64,000 bases of DNA from an uncultured Oscillospiraceae bacterium (GTDB lineage Bacteria > Bacillota > Clostridia > Oscillospirales > Acutalibacteraceae). Numbering within the stretch: the stretch's first letter is position 1; the number at the start of each line of letters is the position of its first letter. The notes below the pieces were generated by a model. That model saw only the letters and a list, made by a program, of their open reading frames with translations, made no database searches and was not told the DNA's origin. Positions 42,883 through 52,070 of this stretch are shown one piece after another. The translations under genes and the position numbers were made by a program. The stretch lies in assembly GCA_900540275.1 (NCBI GenBank), contig UQFO01000003.1, forward strand, positions 1 through 64,000, in the 5' to 3' direction.

Positions 42883-45510
42883 TCAGCCTGCATGCCTGGA
42901 GCCAAAGAACACCATCTTACGCAAACAATGGTCGCACCAGAAATCCGGCTTCTGCGCATAAACATTTGCATATACCTTATTTGTACTCTGGCAGCATTCC
43001 CAGATTTCTTCATAGGGGTCCGGAATGTCTGCGTTATGATGCGGCGCCGAGAAGGTATGAATGAATTCATGCGCCATTACACCGACATTATAACTCGTAC
43101 CTTGGCTCTGGGATATTGTAATGACAAACGCCGAGGCGCCCGGTGAGTAAATCGCCTGGCCGGAAATGGTGCCGGTTGCCCCTGAGTGCAGGGAGGCGTA
43201 GGTTCCGGGATGCCGCGATTGATTATAATTATTAATCCAGTATAAATTATTTCCCCAGTTTTTATGTTTTTCCTCATGCGGACAAATTGAAGTGTTGCCT
43301 GAGGCACATTCGTCCACGGGGGAGAATACTTTTTCGTAGCTGACAATCATGTGGATAGAGGATTTGGCGTAAATCGCCTCCGCCAAGTCATCCCAGTATG
43401 CCTTGAGCTTGTTGACGGCGTATGTTTCCGCATTTTCTTCGATTACCGTTTGTTCGGTATCCTTTGTCACCCGTTCAAGATACCACTCTTCATTTGCATC
43501 GCCGTAGTAACCATATTGGACAACCTCGTCGCCAGCCTCTGTTCCGGCCCAGTAAACGTTCAGGCCCTTAGAGAAATTGCTGCATTCCGATGTAATCCGG
43601 TATGAGGGCTTGTCATCGTTGGGATTTTTTCTCGTTAGCTTGAAACGCATACCGCTGCTGTTATCGTATGTTTTCAGCTCGATGTCTGCATTGTTTATAT
43701 TTTCCGCCGGGTTGACGGAAAGCCCCCTGGTGCTGTTACCGAGCATAGTCATAATCTTAAAGGTACCGTTGCCCGCGGGGACAAACTTCCATCTTTGGCC
43801 GGCTTGGTTATTTCGGGTCCATTGAATGATATTTGCGCCATCCGTGTCGCTGGCCCAATATACATCCAGATACAGGCCGCTGTTTTTGTTTTTTATATAA
43901 TATTCACCGTCTGTAATGGAATTATCGGAAATGTAATGGTTGTCATAATAAGAATGGACCTCAATCGCCGGTTCCAGGACCCATGCGTCGTTCCACCCGT
44001 CGTTATAGGTATATTGGATGATATTTGCGCCTGCGTTAAAGGATGCGGCGTAAACAGTTGCGCATTTGCTGTAGTTGCTGCTCTTCGTAAGCAAACGGTA
44101 TGTGTAGCCGTCGCTGTTCATTACAATTTTAAACTGCATACCGCTGTTTTGCGCATCGTATTCGCTCAATACGGCCTTGGCGTCGTTTGCCGACGCGGCA
44201 TTCTGGATAGAGAGCGCAAGCTCCGTATCTTCGCTCACATCCGAAATCAGTTTAATTCCTTCATCCGTATTTACAATTCGCCATCTCTGCGTAACCGAGT
44301 TGGGATTGAGCGTTTGCTGGATAATCTGTGTACCCGGCACAGTATGGCCATTTTGCGTGTCCAGATACAGGCCGCTGCGCCTGTTTTTAATATAGTAGCG
44401 CTTGTTGCTTTCAATCTGCATAACCGGCCTGTCCTTTTCCAAAATCCAGCTGTCATTCAGGCCATTGTTGTAAGTATATTGAATAATATTTGCATTGTGG
44501 GCAATACTGGCGGCGTAGACGGTGACACATTTTTGGTAATTGGTTGGCTTTGTCAAAAAACGGTAGGATTGCCCGTCGGCGTTTCTTTCCAGCTTGAATT
44601 TTACCGCACCGCTTCCGTCGTCATCCTGAATTTTGATGTTTGCGTTGTTCACTGTGGAGGAACCGTCAACCGCCAGTGCCTTTTGGCCGGCCGCGTTTAC
44701 AAGCATGTAGGTTCCGTCCGGCTGCTGTTCAAATCGCCATTTCTGGCTTTCAAGTGCAAGAAAGTGGGTTTGTACGACATTGGCGCCGTCCTCAGCCACA
44801 TCGAGATACATACCGCTGTTTTTGTTTTTGATGTAGTAGGTGTCGCCGTCAATCGATGTGGGCGTATGCTGCGGGTCGAACGCGGAATAATCGTCTATCG
44901 GTGATTCAAAAAACCATTCCTCGTTCCAGTTGGCGTTATATGTATTCTGGACGATTCTCCCACCATTCGATTGGCTCGCGTTCTGCACAGCAAGGACTTT
45001 TGTAAAGTCACTGCATTGGGAAGCGATTTTGTAGCTTCCCAGCTCCGAAACCTTTTCAATTGTAAACAGGGTGCTGCCTGCGGCTGTTGACTGAGGACGC
45101 AAATCCGCGTATGTACCGTCCGTATTGTTGGCGGGGGTAATGGCAATTACCATCGGCGTTTCGCCTGCAAGCGATACAAGCGCATATTTCCCGTCACCGT
45201 CAGGGTCGCTCAGAACCCACTTTTGATTTGCGTTTCCGGTATAGGCAGCTTGAATAATAGACGCTCCCGCCTGTGTGCCGCTACCTGAAACCGTCATATA
45301 TTTTCCGCTGCTCCTGGCCCTGATAAAATACGTCCGGCCCTCAAGCGGTTTTTCCGGGTCGGTATAGCCGTATGGCCGATAGCTGTCGCCTGGTTCTCCG
45401 CTGTTGGAATTTTCCTGTACCGCACCCATAGAGACAACGGCGGACAGAATAAGAGCAACAGATAATAGAACCGTAATTGCTGTTTTCCAAATGTTTTTTG
45501 CCTTCAACAT
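42883..45510 (-). CDS. Secreted ricin-type lectin repeat protein with HExxH metallopeptidase end
   Basis: 875 aa. Signal peptide or anchor at about 8-35. Ricin B-like (RICIN) units begin at about residues 57, 220, 367 and 530, each opening with YYIKNKNSGLYLDV-like strands and carrying QxW-type motifs (NQKWVL, SQKWRF, TQRWRI, GQRWKF). The C-terminal 200 residues include MAHEFIHTFSAPHH: a zinc-peptidase HExxH (814-818) with a third His at 824, giving HExxHxxxxxH as in metzincins though Ser replaces the usual Gly. Cys residues follow (WECCQS, CDHCLRK). Likely binds glycans or mucin and cleaves protein outside the cell. AAAGGAGG precedes ATG 45510. Confidence 0.85.
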   Translation of the reverse strand: MLKAKNIWKTAITVLLSVALILSAVVSMGAVQENSNSGEPGDSYRPYGYTDPEKPLEGRTYFIRARSSGKYMTVSGSGTQAGASIIQAAYTGNANQKWVLSDPDGDGKYALVSLAGETPMVIAITPANNTDGTYADLRPQSTAAGSTLFTIEKVSELGSYKIASQCSDFTKVLAVQNASQSNGGRIVQNTYNANWNEEWFFESPIDDYSAFDPQHTPTSIDGDTYYIKNKNSGMYLDVAEDGANVVQTHFLALESQKWRFEQQPDGTYMLVNAAGQKALAVDGSSTVNNANIKIQDDDGSGAVKFKLERNADGQSYRFLTKPTNYQKCVTVYAASIAHNANIIQYTYNNGLNDSWILEKDRPVMQIESNKRYYIKNRRSGLYLDTQNGHTVPGTQIIQQTLNPNSVTQRWRIVNTDEGIKLISDVSEDTELALSIQNAASANDAKAVLSEYDAQNSGMQFKIVMNSDGYTYRLLTKSSNYSKCATVYAASFNAGANIIQYTYNDGWNDAWVLEPAIEVHSYYDNHYISDNSITDGEYYIKNKNSGLYLDVYWASDTDGANIIQWTRNNQAGQRWKFVPAGNGTFKIMTMLGNSTRGLSVNPAENINNADIELKTYDNSSGMRFKLTRKNPNDDKPSYRITSECSNFSKGLNVYWAGTEAGDEVVQYGYYGDANEEWYLERVTKDTEQTVIEENAETYAVNKLKAYWDDLAEAIYAKSSIHMIVSYEKVFSPVDECASGNTSICPHEEKHKNWGNNLYWINNYNQSRHPGTYASLHSGATGTISGQAIYSPGASAFVITISQSQGTSYNVGVMAHEFIHTFSAPHHNADIPDPYEEIWECCQSTNKVYANVYAQKPDFWCDHCLRKMVFFGSRHAG

Positions 45511-45826
45511 ATTTTCCTCCTTTACCTCGTCCAAACGTTTCCGCGAAAATAAAGCAGGGATTAAAACACTGGAGCCACCCCTTTCATATTTAAAACTTGT
45601 TATGTTTTACCCGATTCCAATTATAGACATTTTTATCCCAGAATACAGCAAATAGAATAAAAATATGTCTATTTATATTAAAAATTTATTAAATATGTGA
45701 AAGCAAATCACATGTTAAATTCTCGTAAACAACGCTGCATTAAATATGCAATTTAAACAAGCTTGATTTTCATAATTTTACAGCGAATCGGCCCGTTACT
45801 TTCCCCTTGGGCGACCATACTAAAGG
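45511..45826 (+). promoter_or_regulatory. AT-rich divergent region with possible sigma-G promoter for spl
   Basis: No gene is seen between the lectin-peptidase gene and spl. TGCAAT (45747-45752), 18 bp, CATAATT (45771-45777) loosely resembles a forespore sigma-G promoter (TGMATA...CATAMTA), which would fit spore photoproduct lyase, but several bases differ from consensus. Confidence 0.35.
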
Positions 45827-45841
45827 ATGGAGGCGATTATT

Positions 45842-46840
45842 TTGCAACTGTTTACAGCCGTTTACTATGAGCCGCAGAGCCTGGAATATCCGCTTGGGAA
45901 AATGCTGCGGGAAAAATATAAAGATTTGCCATGGATTCCGATTGAAAGCCATAACCGCATTGAAGAAATGACAAAGAAAAAGAACAGCGATTTTCCTGAA
46001 ATGAAACGCTTTTTAATCATTGGCACGCGGAAAACGCACAAATATTCCGATAATTTTAAGGTGTCGGACTATTTGGTGCCGTTTACATCGAGTGGATGCA
46101 CCGCCATGTGCCTGTACTGCTATTTGGTTTGCAACTACAACAAATGTGCGTACCTTCGCCTTTTTGTAAACCGGGAGCAGATGCTGGAGCGCCTGATAAA
46201 ATTTTCATATAAAAGCGAAGAGGAAAAGGTATTCGAGGTCGGCAGCAACAGCGACCTGATATTGGAAAATACGATTACTGGAAACCTGGAGTGGCTGATT
46301 CCTGAATTTGCGGAAAAGGGGCGCGGAAAGATTACGTTTCCAACAAAATTTGACATGGTTGGGCCGCTTTTATCGCTCGACCACCGCGGAAAGACAATTT
46401 TCCGTATGAGCGTCAACCCAGAAAAAATCATCCAGAGAATCGAGCTTGGCACATCCCCGCTCGAAAAACGCATTGACGCGCTCAATCAAATGTGCGAGGC
46501 GGGCTATCCCTGCGGTATATTGATTGCGCCGGTCGTGCTGGCCGAGGATTGGGAAACGCTCTACAGCGGGCTTCTTGACACGCTGCACAGCCGCCTTTCC
46601 GAAAAGGTAAAAAGCCGTTTATTTATTGAAATTATTTTTATGACCTACAGCTATGTGCACCGTGCCATCAACAGTGAGGCGTTCCCAAGCGCTGTGGAGC
46701 TTTACGACCCGCAGCTGATGACAGGCCGTGGGCGCGGCAGGTATACCTACCGCAGTGAGCCGCGCGCGGCTGCGGAGCTGATGCTGCGTGAACAGATAAA
46801 GGAAAAGCTTCCCCAGGCCCAGATTCTTTATGTCTGCTAA
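45842..46840 (+). CDS. splB: Spore photoproduct lyase
   Basis: 332 aa radical SAM enzyme that reverts 5-thyminyl-5,6-dihydrothymine in germinating spores. The cluster motif is SSGCTAMCLYCYL (CxxxCxxC, about 85-95). Family blocks are KRFLIIGTRKTHKYSDNFK, FEVGSNSDL, ITFPTKFD and the C-terminal RSEPRAAAELMLREQI. By eye, the Cys serving as hydrogen donor in Bacillus subtilis (Cys141, in FEASCTSD) is Ser here (FEVGSNSD). GGAGG at 45829-45834 favours TTG 45842; ATG 45827 lies too near AAAGG. The clostridial subgroup may use another Cys (several lie just after the cluster motif). Confidence 0.9.
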   Translation: MQLFTAVYYEPQSLEYPLGKMLREKYKDLPWIPIESHNRIEEMTKKKNSDFPEMKRFLIIGTRKTHKYSDNFKVSDYLVPFTSSGCTAMCLYCYLVCNYNKCAYLRLFVNREQMLERLIKFSYKSEEEKVFEVGSNSDLILENTITGNLEWLIPEFAEKGRGKITFPTKFDMVGPLLSLDHRGKTIFRMSVNPEKIIQRIELGTSPLEKRIDALNQMCEAGYPCGILIAPVVLAEDWETLYSGLLDTLHSRLSEKVKSRLFIEIIFMTYSYVHRAINSEAFPSAVELYDPQLMTGRGRGRYTYRSEPRAAAELMLREQIKEKLPQAQILYVC

Positions 46841-46912
46841 CCAATTCGGACATCCTGCCCGCCGTCTCTTTCTTGTGTTCCTGGGCTAAAACGGTATAAA
46901 TACAGAAAAAAT

Positions 46913-46945
46913 AAAAGCGTACGGATTTTAGCCCGTACGCTTTTT
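46913..46945. terminator. Bidirectional terminator between spl and the aldo/keto reductase
   Basis: AAAAGCGTACGG and CCGTACGCTTTTT (46913-46924/46933-46945) form a 12-bp stem with A and T tracts on both sides, serving two convergent genes. Confidence 0.88.
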
Positions 46946-46956
46946 ATATGAATTTA

Positions 46957-47871
46957 TTACGGCAGGGCATTGCCCGCTGCGCGGTAAATTTCGTACCATT
47001 GTTCCCTGGTGAGCGTGATATCGGCACCCTTGCAGATATCGGTAAAACGGTTTGCATTTGTTGTGCCTGTGACAACCTGCATGTTCGCCGGGTGGCGGAG
47101 TATCCACGCGACAGCGACCGCGCTGTCTGTAACGCCGTATTCCGACGCTATCCGGCTGATACAGTCGTTTAATTCCGGGAATTTGTCATGGTTTAAGAAG
47201 ACGCCCTCAAAAAATCCATACTGAAACGGCGACCACGCCTGTATGGTGATATCGTTTAAACGGCAGTATTCCAGAACTGAGCCGTCGTGCATGATGGACG
47301 GGGGATTCTGCATATTGACGTTGAAGCCGCTGTCAATCATGCCTGTGACCTTAACGCTCAGCTGGAGCTGGTTGACAAGCAGCGGCTGCTTTACATATTT
47401 TTTCAGAAGCTCTATCTGCATGGGGTTCTGGTTGCTCACACCAAAGTGGCGTACCTTGCCCTCGCTGTAAAGCTTGTCGAATGCTTCGGCTACCTCTTCG
47501 GGTTCCATCAGCGTATCCGGCCTATGCAGTAAAAGGATATCCACATAATCGGTTTGCAGCCGCTTGAGGCTGCCCTCCACCGATTCGATTATATGCTCTT
47601 TTGAAAAGTCATAATAGCCGCCGCGAATCCCGCATTTTGTTTGAAGGATGATTTTCTCACGCGCTTCCGGGTGCAGCCTGAGCGCCTTGCCGAATACCTC
47701 TTCCGATAGCCCGCCGCCGTATATGTCGGCATGGTCGAAGAAGTTTACGTTGCACAGGGCAGCTGTGAAGATAAGCTGCTCAACCTCCTTGACGGGCATT
47801 TTATCGATGCGCATACAGCCCATCACGACGGACGAGCATTCAAGCAGGCCGCCGACCTTAATATTTTTCAT
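46957..47871 (-). CDS. Aldo/keto reductase (YdhF-like)
   Basis: 304 aa NAD(P)H-dependent TIM-barrel oxidoreductase. The catalytic tetrad is visible: Asp and Tyr in FFDHADIYGGG, Lys in LQTKCGI, His in LLLHRPD. C-terminal cofactor residues are in VVTGTTNANRF. The length and the VAVAWILRHPANMQVVTGTT block resemble E. coli YdhF. The substrate is unknown. It starts at ATG 47871 behind GGAGGCGAT, 16 bp after the chloride-channel gene, so the two are probably co-transcribed. Confidence 0.9.
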   Translation of the reverse strand: MKNIKVGGLLECSSVVMGCMRIDKMPVKEVEQLIFTAALCNVNFFDHADIYGGGLSEEVFGKALRLHPEAREKIILQTKCGIRGGYYDFSKEHIIESVEGSLKRLQTDYVDILLLHRPDTLMEPEEVAEAFDKLYSEGKVRHFGVSNQNPMQIELLKKYVKQPLLVNQLQLSVKVTGMIDSGFNVNMQNPPSIMHDGSVLEYCRLNDITIQAWSPFQYGFFEGVFLNHDKFPELNDCISRIASEYGVTDSAVAVAWILRHPANMQVVTGTTNANRFTDICKGADITLTREQWYEIYRAAGNALP

Positions 47872-47887
47872 GGAATCGCCTCCGATT

Positions 47888-49165
47888 TTATTTTGTGTTA
47901 ATGTTGATAAATTCAGCCTTGAGCTTAGAATACATGATTTTCTGGCTGCTGTAAAGGCCATAGTAGCCAGACAGCATGTAGCTGACGGCGCAAGCGACCG
48001 CAAAGAGCACCATACCCTGTGCGCCGAACAGCTCGATGCTCAGGATAAACGAGGCAATCGGGCAGTTGACCACGCCGCAGAACAAAGCGACCAGGCCGAC
48101 CGCCGCGGCAAAGCCGGAATCAAGCCCCAGCAGGCCGCCCGCAACGCAGCCGAACGTTGAGCCGATAAAGAGCGTGGGAACAATTTCGCCGCCCTTAAAG
48201 CCCGCGCCAATGGTAACGGCGGTAAAAACGATTTTCAGGAGGAACGCCTCGGGGCGCGCGGCGCCATCCAGTATGGCTCCATCAATTACGCTGATGCCGA
48301 TACCGTTATAGTCGCGCGTACCGACGAGCAGTGTTAACAATATAATGGCCGCGCCGCCTGCGATGATACGCAGGTATTGGTTTTTGAAAAATTTTTTTAA
48401 AAATTTTTCCGTCCCTTTCATGGCCAGGCAGAATAAAATAGATACGACCGCGCAAAGCGCGGCAAGGCCCGCCACGCGCAGGATGTTTTCAACCGAAAGG
48501 CCGGGAACGGTTTTTAAATTGAACCGGATGGGGGAAATACCGAACAGGATGGAAACGCCGTACGCCGTCAGGGAAGAAACAATGCACGGCACGATGCCGG
48601 AATAGTAGATTACGCCGACGCTGATGACCTCCATGGCAAACAGCGTCGCTGTAAGCGGGGTGCCGAAGAGGGAAGCGAATACGCCGCTCATACCGCACAT
48701 AATAACCAGGTGCATATCCTTCTCGTCAAGATGAAGGATTTTGCCGACCTGCGAGCCGATGCTCCCGCCCAGTTGGAGCGCCGCGCCTTCGCGCCCGGCG
48801 GAGCCGCCGAACAGATGTGTAATGACAGTGCTGATAAAAATCAGCGGGGCAAGCAAAAGCGGTACGCCTTTGTCGGAGCGGATGGAATCAATAACATGGT
48901 TTGTACCGGTTTCATCCGGTATTTTGCTGATTTGATAGAGCAGCACAATAACCACTCCTCCAACGGGGAGCAGATACAGCAGCCAGCTGTTCCGTGTATT
49001 CAGGCCGGTCACAAGCTCAACGCTTTTATCAAAGGCAGAGCCGATGAGCCCGCCCACAGCGCCTGTAAGGAACGCAATCAGTACCCATTTGCAAAAGGTG
49101 ACGACGTAGCCGCAGGCAGAGGTCGCTTTTCTTATAAAATGTATTTTAAGCTTTGTTTTATTCAA
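47888..49165 (-). CDS. ClC-family chloride channel / H+ antiporter
   Basis: About 425 aa polytopic protein with the ClC selectivity motifs GSAGREGAALQLGG (GxxGREGP-like, with Ala for Pro) and GAGFKGGEIVPTLFIGS (GxFxP region). No CBS domains. The gating Glu is in GREGA. Roles in acid resistance or chloride/fluoride homeostasis are possible. The open frame runs to 49249, but a promoter (49215-49242) lies inside that extension, so translation most likely begins at TTG 49165 or GTG 49174; neither has a strong RBS. Confidence 0.85.
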   Translation of the reverse strand: MNKTKLKIHFIRKATSACGYVVTFCKWVLIAFLTGAVGGLIGSAFDKSVELVTGLNTRNSWLLYLLPVGGVVIVLLYQISKIPDETGTNHVIDSIRSDKGVPLLLAPLIFISTVITHLFGGSAGREGAALQLGGSIGSQVGKILHLDEKDMHLVIMCGMSGVFASLFGTPLTATLFAMEVISVGVIYYSGIVPCIVSSLTAYGVSILFGISPIRFNLKTVPGLSVENILRVAGLAALCAVVSILFCLAMKGTEKFLKKFFKNQYLRIIAGGAAIILLTLLVGTRDYNGIGISVIDGAILDGAARPEAFLLKIVFTAVTIGAGFKGGEIVPTLFIGSTFGCVAGGLLGLDSGFAAAVGLVALFCGVVNCPIASFILSIELFGAQGMVLFAVACAVSYMLSGYYGLYSSQKIMYSKLKAEFININTK

Positions 49166-49214
49166 AAAAATCACCGCATTAACCGCATAAAATAAAAAAC
49201 AGTAAGATAATATT

Positions 49215-49242
49215 ATTTTATCACGAATATAGGAGGTGTCAA
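49215..49242 (-). promoter_or_regulatory. Promoter of the ClC-aldo/keto reductase operon
   Basis: On the minus strand TTGACA (49242-49237), 16 bp, TAAAAT (49220-49215). It decides against the longest reading of the ClC frame. Confidence 0.65.
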
Positions 49243-49315
49243 TTTCCACATCTTTATAATTGAAAGATTTTCACACTCATGGTAAGATAAATATATTAAA
49301 AAGCGGAGGCCTTCT

Positions 49316-50620
49316 ATGAAAAACAAGACGCGCATCCTTTTTTCGCTTACGCTCGCCGTGCTGACGGCGGTCACCGCAATATGTCCGGGCAGCGCGGCTG
49401 CTCCAGCGGAAAACACGCAGCTGTCCGGCTACAGCGGCACGCTTGCTTCAGCCCGCACAAGAAAAGATATTGTGGAAAAATGGCTTGCTTACGATAAAGC
49501 AGATGCTGTTAAAATATTTGATGAAAATCCGTATGTAAATGCGCCGTATCGGACAGGAAAGCTGAATGCCGGATTCCTTAATCAGGCTGAGCTGTATTTT
49601 AATTACCTGAGGTACGCCGCGGGTTTGCCGGATGTCGCGCTCAGCGATACGCTTACTGACAAAGCACAGCACGGGGCGGTCCTGCTCGCGGCAAACGGCG
49701 AGCTGACCCACACGCCGTCAAAGCCTGCCGATATGAGCGATGCTTTTTACCAGCTTGGCGCTTCGAGCACAGCGACGAGTAATATTTCCATGCGCTATAT
49801 ATTCGACAGCCGGAAAATTTTGACCAGCTCCCTTCAGGGTTGTATTGATGACAGCAACAGTAAGGAAAATATGCTGGTGGTCGGGCACAGGCAGTGGATG
49901 CTCAACCCAAAGCTTTTATACACAGGATTTGGTTATGCGCGCAATGCGGAGGGCTACGACTTCGCTGTGACGCAAATTACGGATAAAAGCGCGGCGGACG
50001 CCGACTATTCCTTTATTTCCTGGCCCGCGCAGGGGGAGTTTCCGAACAATATCATTACTTCCGGCACACCATGGTCGGTTACGCTCAATCCTCAGAAATT
50101 TCAAAACCCTGAGCTTGAAAAAATTACGGTAAAGGTAACGCGTTTATCGGACGGTATGGTTTGGAACCTGACCAATCAAGACCATACGGACCGTCCCGAC
50201 AGGCAGGAGCCGTATCTCAACGTGACACAGCGTGGGCTGGGCGCAGGCAACTGTATCGTTTTCCATCTGGGTACGGAAAGCTTTCAAACGGATACGTACA
50301 GCGATAATTTTACCGTAGAGATAACGGGGTTAAAAACAAAAAACGGTTCGGATGCGTCACTTTCCTACGCAACGCATATTTTTGATTTTCAAAAAGCCCT
50401 TGCCGCGGTACAAAATGGCGGGGAGAAGGGCGACGTCAACGGCGATTGGGCGATTAACACGGCGGACGTTTTGCTAATCCAAAGGTATTTGGCCGAGGCG
50501 GTGACGCTCAATGAAAAACAGAAGGAGCTTGCTGACGTAAACGGCGATGGGACGGTGTCGGTAGCTGATGTGCTGCTGATTCAGCGCTACCTTGCGCATG
50601 CTATTGCCGGGTTTGATTAA
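49316..50620 (+). CDS. Secreted CAP-domain protein with C-terminal dockerin
   Basis: 434 aa. Signal peptide (about 1-28), a CAP/SCP-like domain (about 85-230, ELYFNYLRYAAGLPDVALSD, NGELTHTPSKP, VGHRQWMLNPKL), a beta-rich middle domain (about 250-350), and a type I dockerin (about 370-434) with two calcium loops, GDVNGDWAINTADVLLIQRYL and ADVNGDGTVSVADVLLIQRYL. Dockerins plug into cohesins of a scaffoldin or cell-surface anchor; no cohesin is in the window. GGAGG precedes the ATG. It is divergent from the ClC gene. Confidence 0.9.
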   Translation: MKNKTRILFSLTLAVLTAVTAICPGSAAAPAENTQLSGYSGTLASARTRKDIVEKWLAYDKADAVKIFDENPYVNAPYRTGKLNAGFLNQAELYFNYLRYAAGLPDVALSDTLTDKAQHGAVLLAANGELTHTPSKPADMSDAFYQLGASSTATSNISMRYIFDSRKILTSSLQGCIDDSNSKENMLVVGHRQWMLNPKLLYTGFGYARNAEGYDFAVTQITDKSAADADYSFISWPAQGEFPNNIITSGTPWSVTLNPQKFQNPELEKITVKVTRLSDGMVWNLTNQDHTDRPDRQEPYLNVTQRGLGAGNCIVFHLGTESFQTDTYSDNFTVEITGLKTKNGSDASLSYATHIFDFQKALAAVQNGGEKGDVNGDWAINTADVLLIQRYLAEAVTLNEKQKELADVNGDGTVSVADVLLIQRYLAHAIAGFD

Positions 50621-50646
50621 ATATCGATGCGTAGATGCATATAAGA

Positions 50647-50692
50647 AACCGCCGCGTACTAGTTTAGTTTCAGTACGCAGCGGTTGTTTTTT
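50647..50692. terminator. Bidirectional terminator
   Basis: AACCGC-C-GCGTACT pairs with AGTACGC-A-GCGGTT (50647-50660/50672-50685) with T tracts on the plus side; convergent genes end on both sides. Confidence 0.82.
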
Positions 50693-50699
50693 GTATTCT

Positions 50700-51419
50700 T
50701 TAATCAATCCGGAGCAAATCGCGTATGCATTCGCCGGCAATCATCAGCCCGCCGACGGATGGGACAAAAGAAACGCTTCCAGGCGTCTGCCTGCGTGCGC
50801 CGCCTGCGTTATCTTCCTTCGTCTGGAACAGGGGTTTAATCGGCTCCTCAGTGGAACAGAGGACTTTTAAATGTGTAATCCCTTCCTTGCGAAGCTCTCT
50901 TCGCATGACACGCGCAAGCGGGCATACAGTTGTTTTTGAGAGGTCTGTGACAGACAGCTTTTCCGGATGCAGCTTATTGCCTGTGCCCATACTGCTGATG
51001 ATGGGGATATGAAGCCCTACAGCTGTTTTTATCAGGATAAGCTTTGAGGAAACCGTATCGATTGCGTCTATGATATAATCATAGGAAGATAAATCAAAAT
51101 CCCGCGCGTTTTCCGCTGTGTAAAAGACGGCGTGCGTTTCCACCTGCGCGTGAGGGTTGATGGAAAGGATGCGTTCTTTCATGGCATCAACCTTATAGCT
51201 TCCAACCGTCTGCTGTGTGGCAATAATCTGGCGGTTGATATTGCTCTGCGCGACCGTGTCGCTGTCAAACAGGATGAGCGTGCCGACGCCGCAGCGGCAA
51301 AGCGACTCGCATACAAAGGAACCGACCCCGCCGACGCCAAACACAGCGACGCGCGCACGGCTGAGCCTGTCTACGCCTTCTTTTCCCAAAAGCATTGCAG
51401 TTCTTGAAAAATCACACAT
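50700..51419 (-). CDS. tcdA: tRNA threonylcarbamoyladenosine dehydratase (TcdA/ThiF-like)
   Basis: 239 aa E1-like ATP-dependent enzyme that cyclises t6A37 to ct6A in tRNA. The nucleotide site is AVFGVGGVGSFVCESLCRCG; LILFDSDTVAQSNINRQ and YIIDAIDTVSSKL are conserved E1 blocks; the C-terminal SVSFVPSVGGLMIAGECIRDLL is the TcdA end. The start ATG 51419 follows AAAGGTGA. It is divergent from smpB. Confidence 0.9.
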   Translation of the reverse strand: MCDFSRTAMLLGKEGVDRLSRARVAVFGVGGVGSFVCESLCRCGVGTLILFDSDTVAQSNINRQIIATQQTVGSYKVDAMKERILSINPHAQVETHAVFYTAENARDFDLSSYDYIIDAIDTVSSKLILIKTAVGLHIPIISSMGTGNKLHPEKLSVTDLSKTTVCPLARVMRRELRKEGITHLKVLCSTEEPIKPLFQTKEDNAGGARRQTPGSVSFVPSVGGLMIAGECIRDLLRID

Positions 51420-51525
51420 GAAATCACCTTTCCGCTGTGTTATACCCGCTGATTCTATCATGAACAGGCCTTCTTTTCAACAGTTTTTGCGACAATTTAG
51501 GCGGGTTTTATGCCATAAAATAGAT

Positions 51526-51554
51526 TTGACAGCAAAATGGGAGTGTGTTAGAAT
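51526..51554 (+). promoter_or_regulatory. Promoter of smpB-ssrA
   Basis: TTGACA (51526-51531), 17 bp, TAGAAT (51549-51554), about 36 bp before the smpB start. Confidence 0.78.
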
Positions 51555-51589
51555 GGCTAAGCATAGAAGCGGTGAGAGGAGGTCCCGAA

Positions 51590-52054
51590 ATGGCACAGGA
51601 AAGCTTAAAAACAATTGCGCAAAATAAAAAGGCACGCCACGACTATTTTATTGAGGAAAGTTTTGAAGCCGGAATAGAGCTGAGCGGGACTGAAGTAAAG
51701 TCACTGCGTCAGGGCAGAGTGAACCTGAAGGACACGTGGTGCTCAGTCGTGGACGGGGAAATTTTCGTCAACGGCATGCATATCAGTCCATATGAGCAGG
51801 GGAACATCTTTAACCGCGACCCATCGCGTGTGCGCAGGCTTTTAATGCACAAAAGGGAGATTATGCGCCTGTTTGGGCTTGTAAAGCAGGACGGCTATGC
51901 GCTTATTCCCGTATCGCTGTATTTTAAAGGCTCCCGCGTTAAGATGCAGGTTGGGCTGTGCAAGGGCAAAAAGCTCTACGACAAGCGCGCGGATATGGCA
52001 CAGAAGGATGCCAAACGCCAGATGGAGCGTGCAATGAAGGAGCAGAACCGGTAA
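51590..52054 (+). CDS. smpB: SsrA-binding protein SmpB
   Basis: 154 aa OB-fold protein that delivers tmRNA to stalled ribosomes. Signature SLKTIAQNKKARHDYFIEESFEAGIELSGTEVKSLR opens the protein, with ISPYEQGN in the middle and GKKLYDKRADM toward the basic tail. GAGGAGG precedes ATG 51590. Its partner ssrA begins 16 bp after the stop. Confidence 0.97.
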   Translation: MAQESLKTIAQNKKARHDYFIEESFEAGIELSGTEVKSLRQGRVNLKDTWCSVVDGEIFVNGMHISPYEQGNIFNRDPSRVRRLLMHKREIMRLFGLVKQDGYALIPVSLYFKGSRVKMQVGLCKGKKLYDKRADMAQKDAKRQMERAMKEQNR

Positions 52055-52070
52055 ACAATATTTTTTATTT

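Noticed and set aside
43795..44904. 369-aa plus-strand ORF opposite the ricin-repeat protein
   Set aside because: Antisense to repeated lectin units; its apparent repeats mirror those of the true gene.
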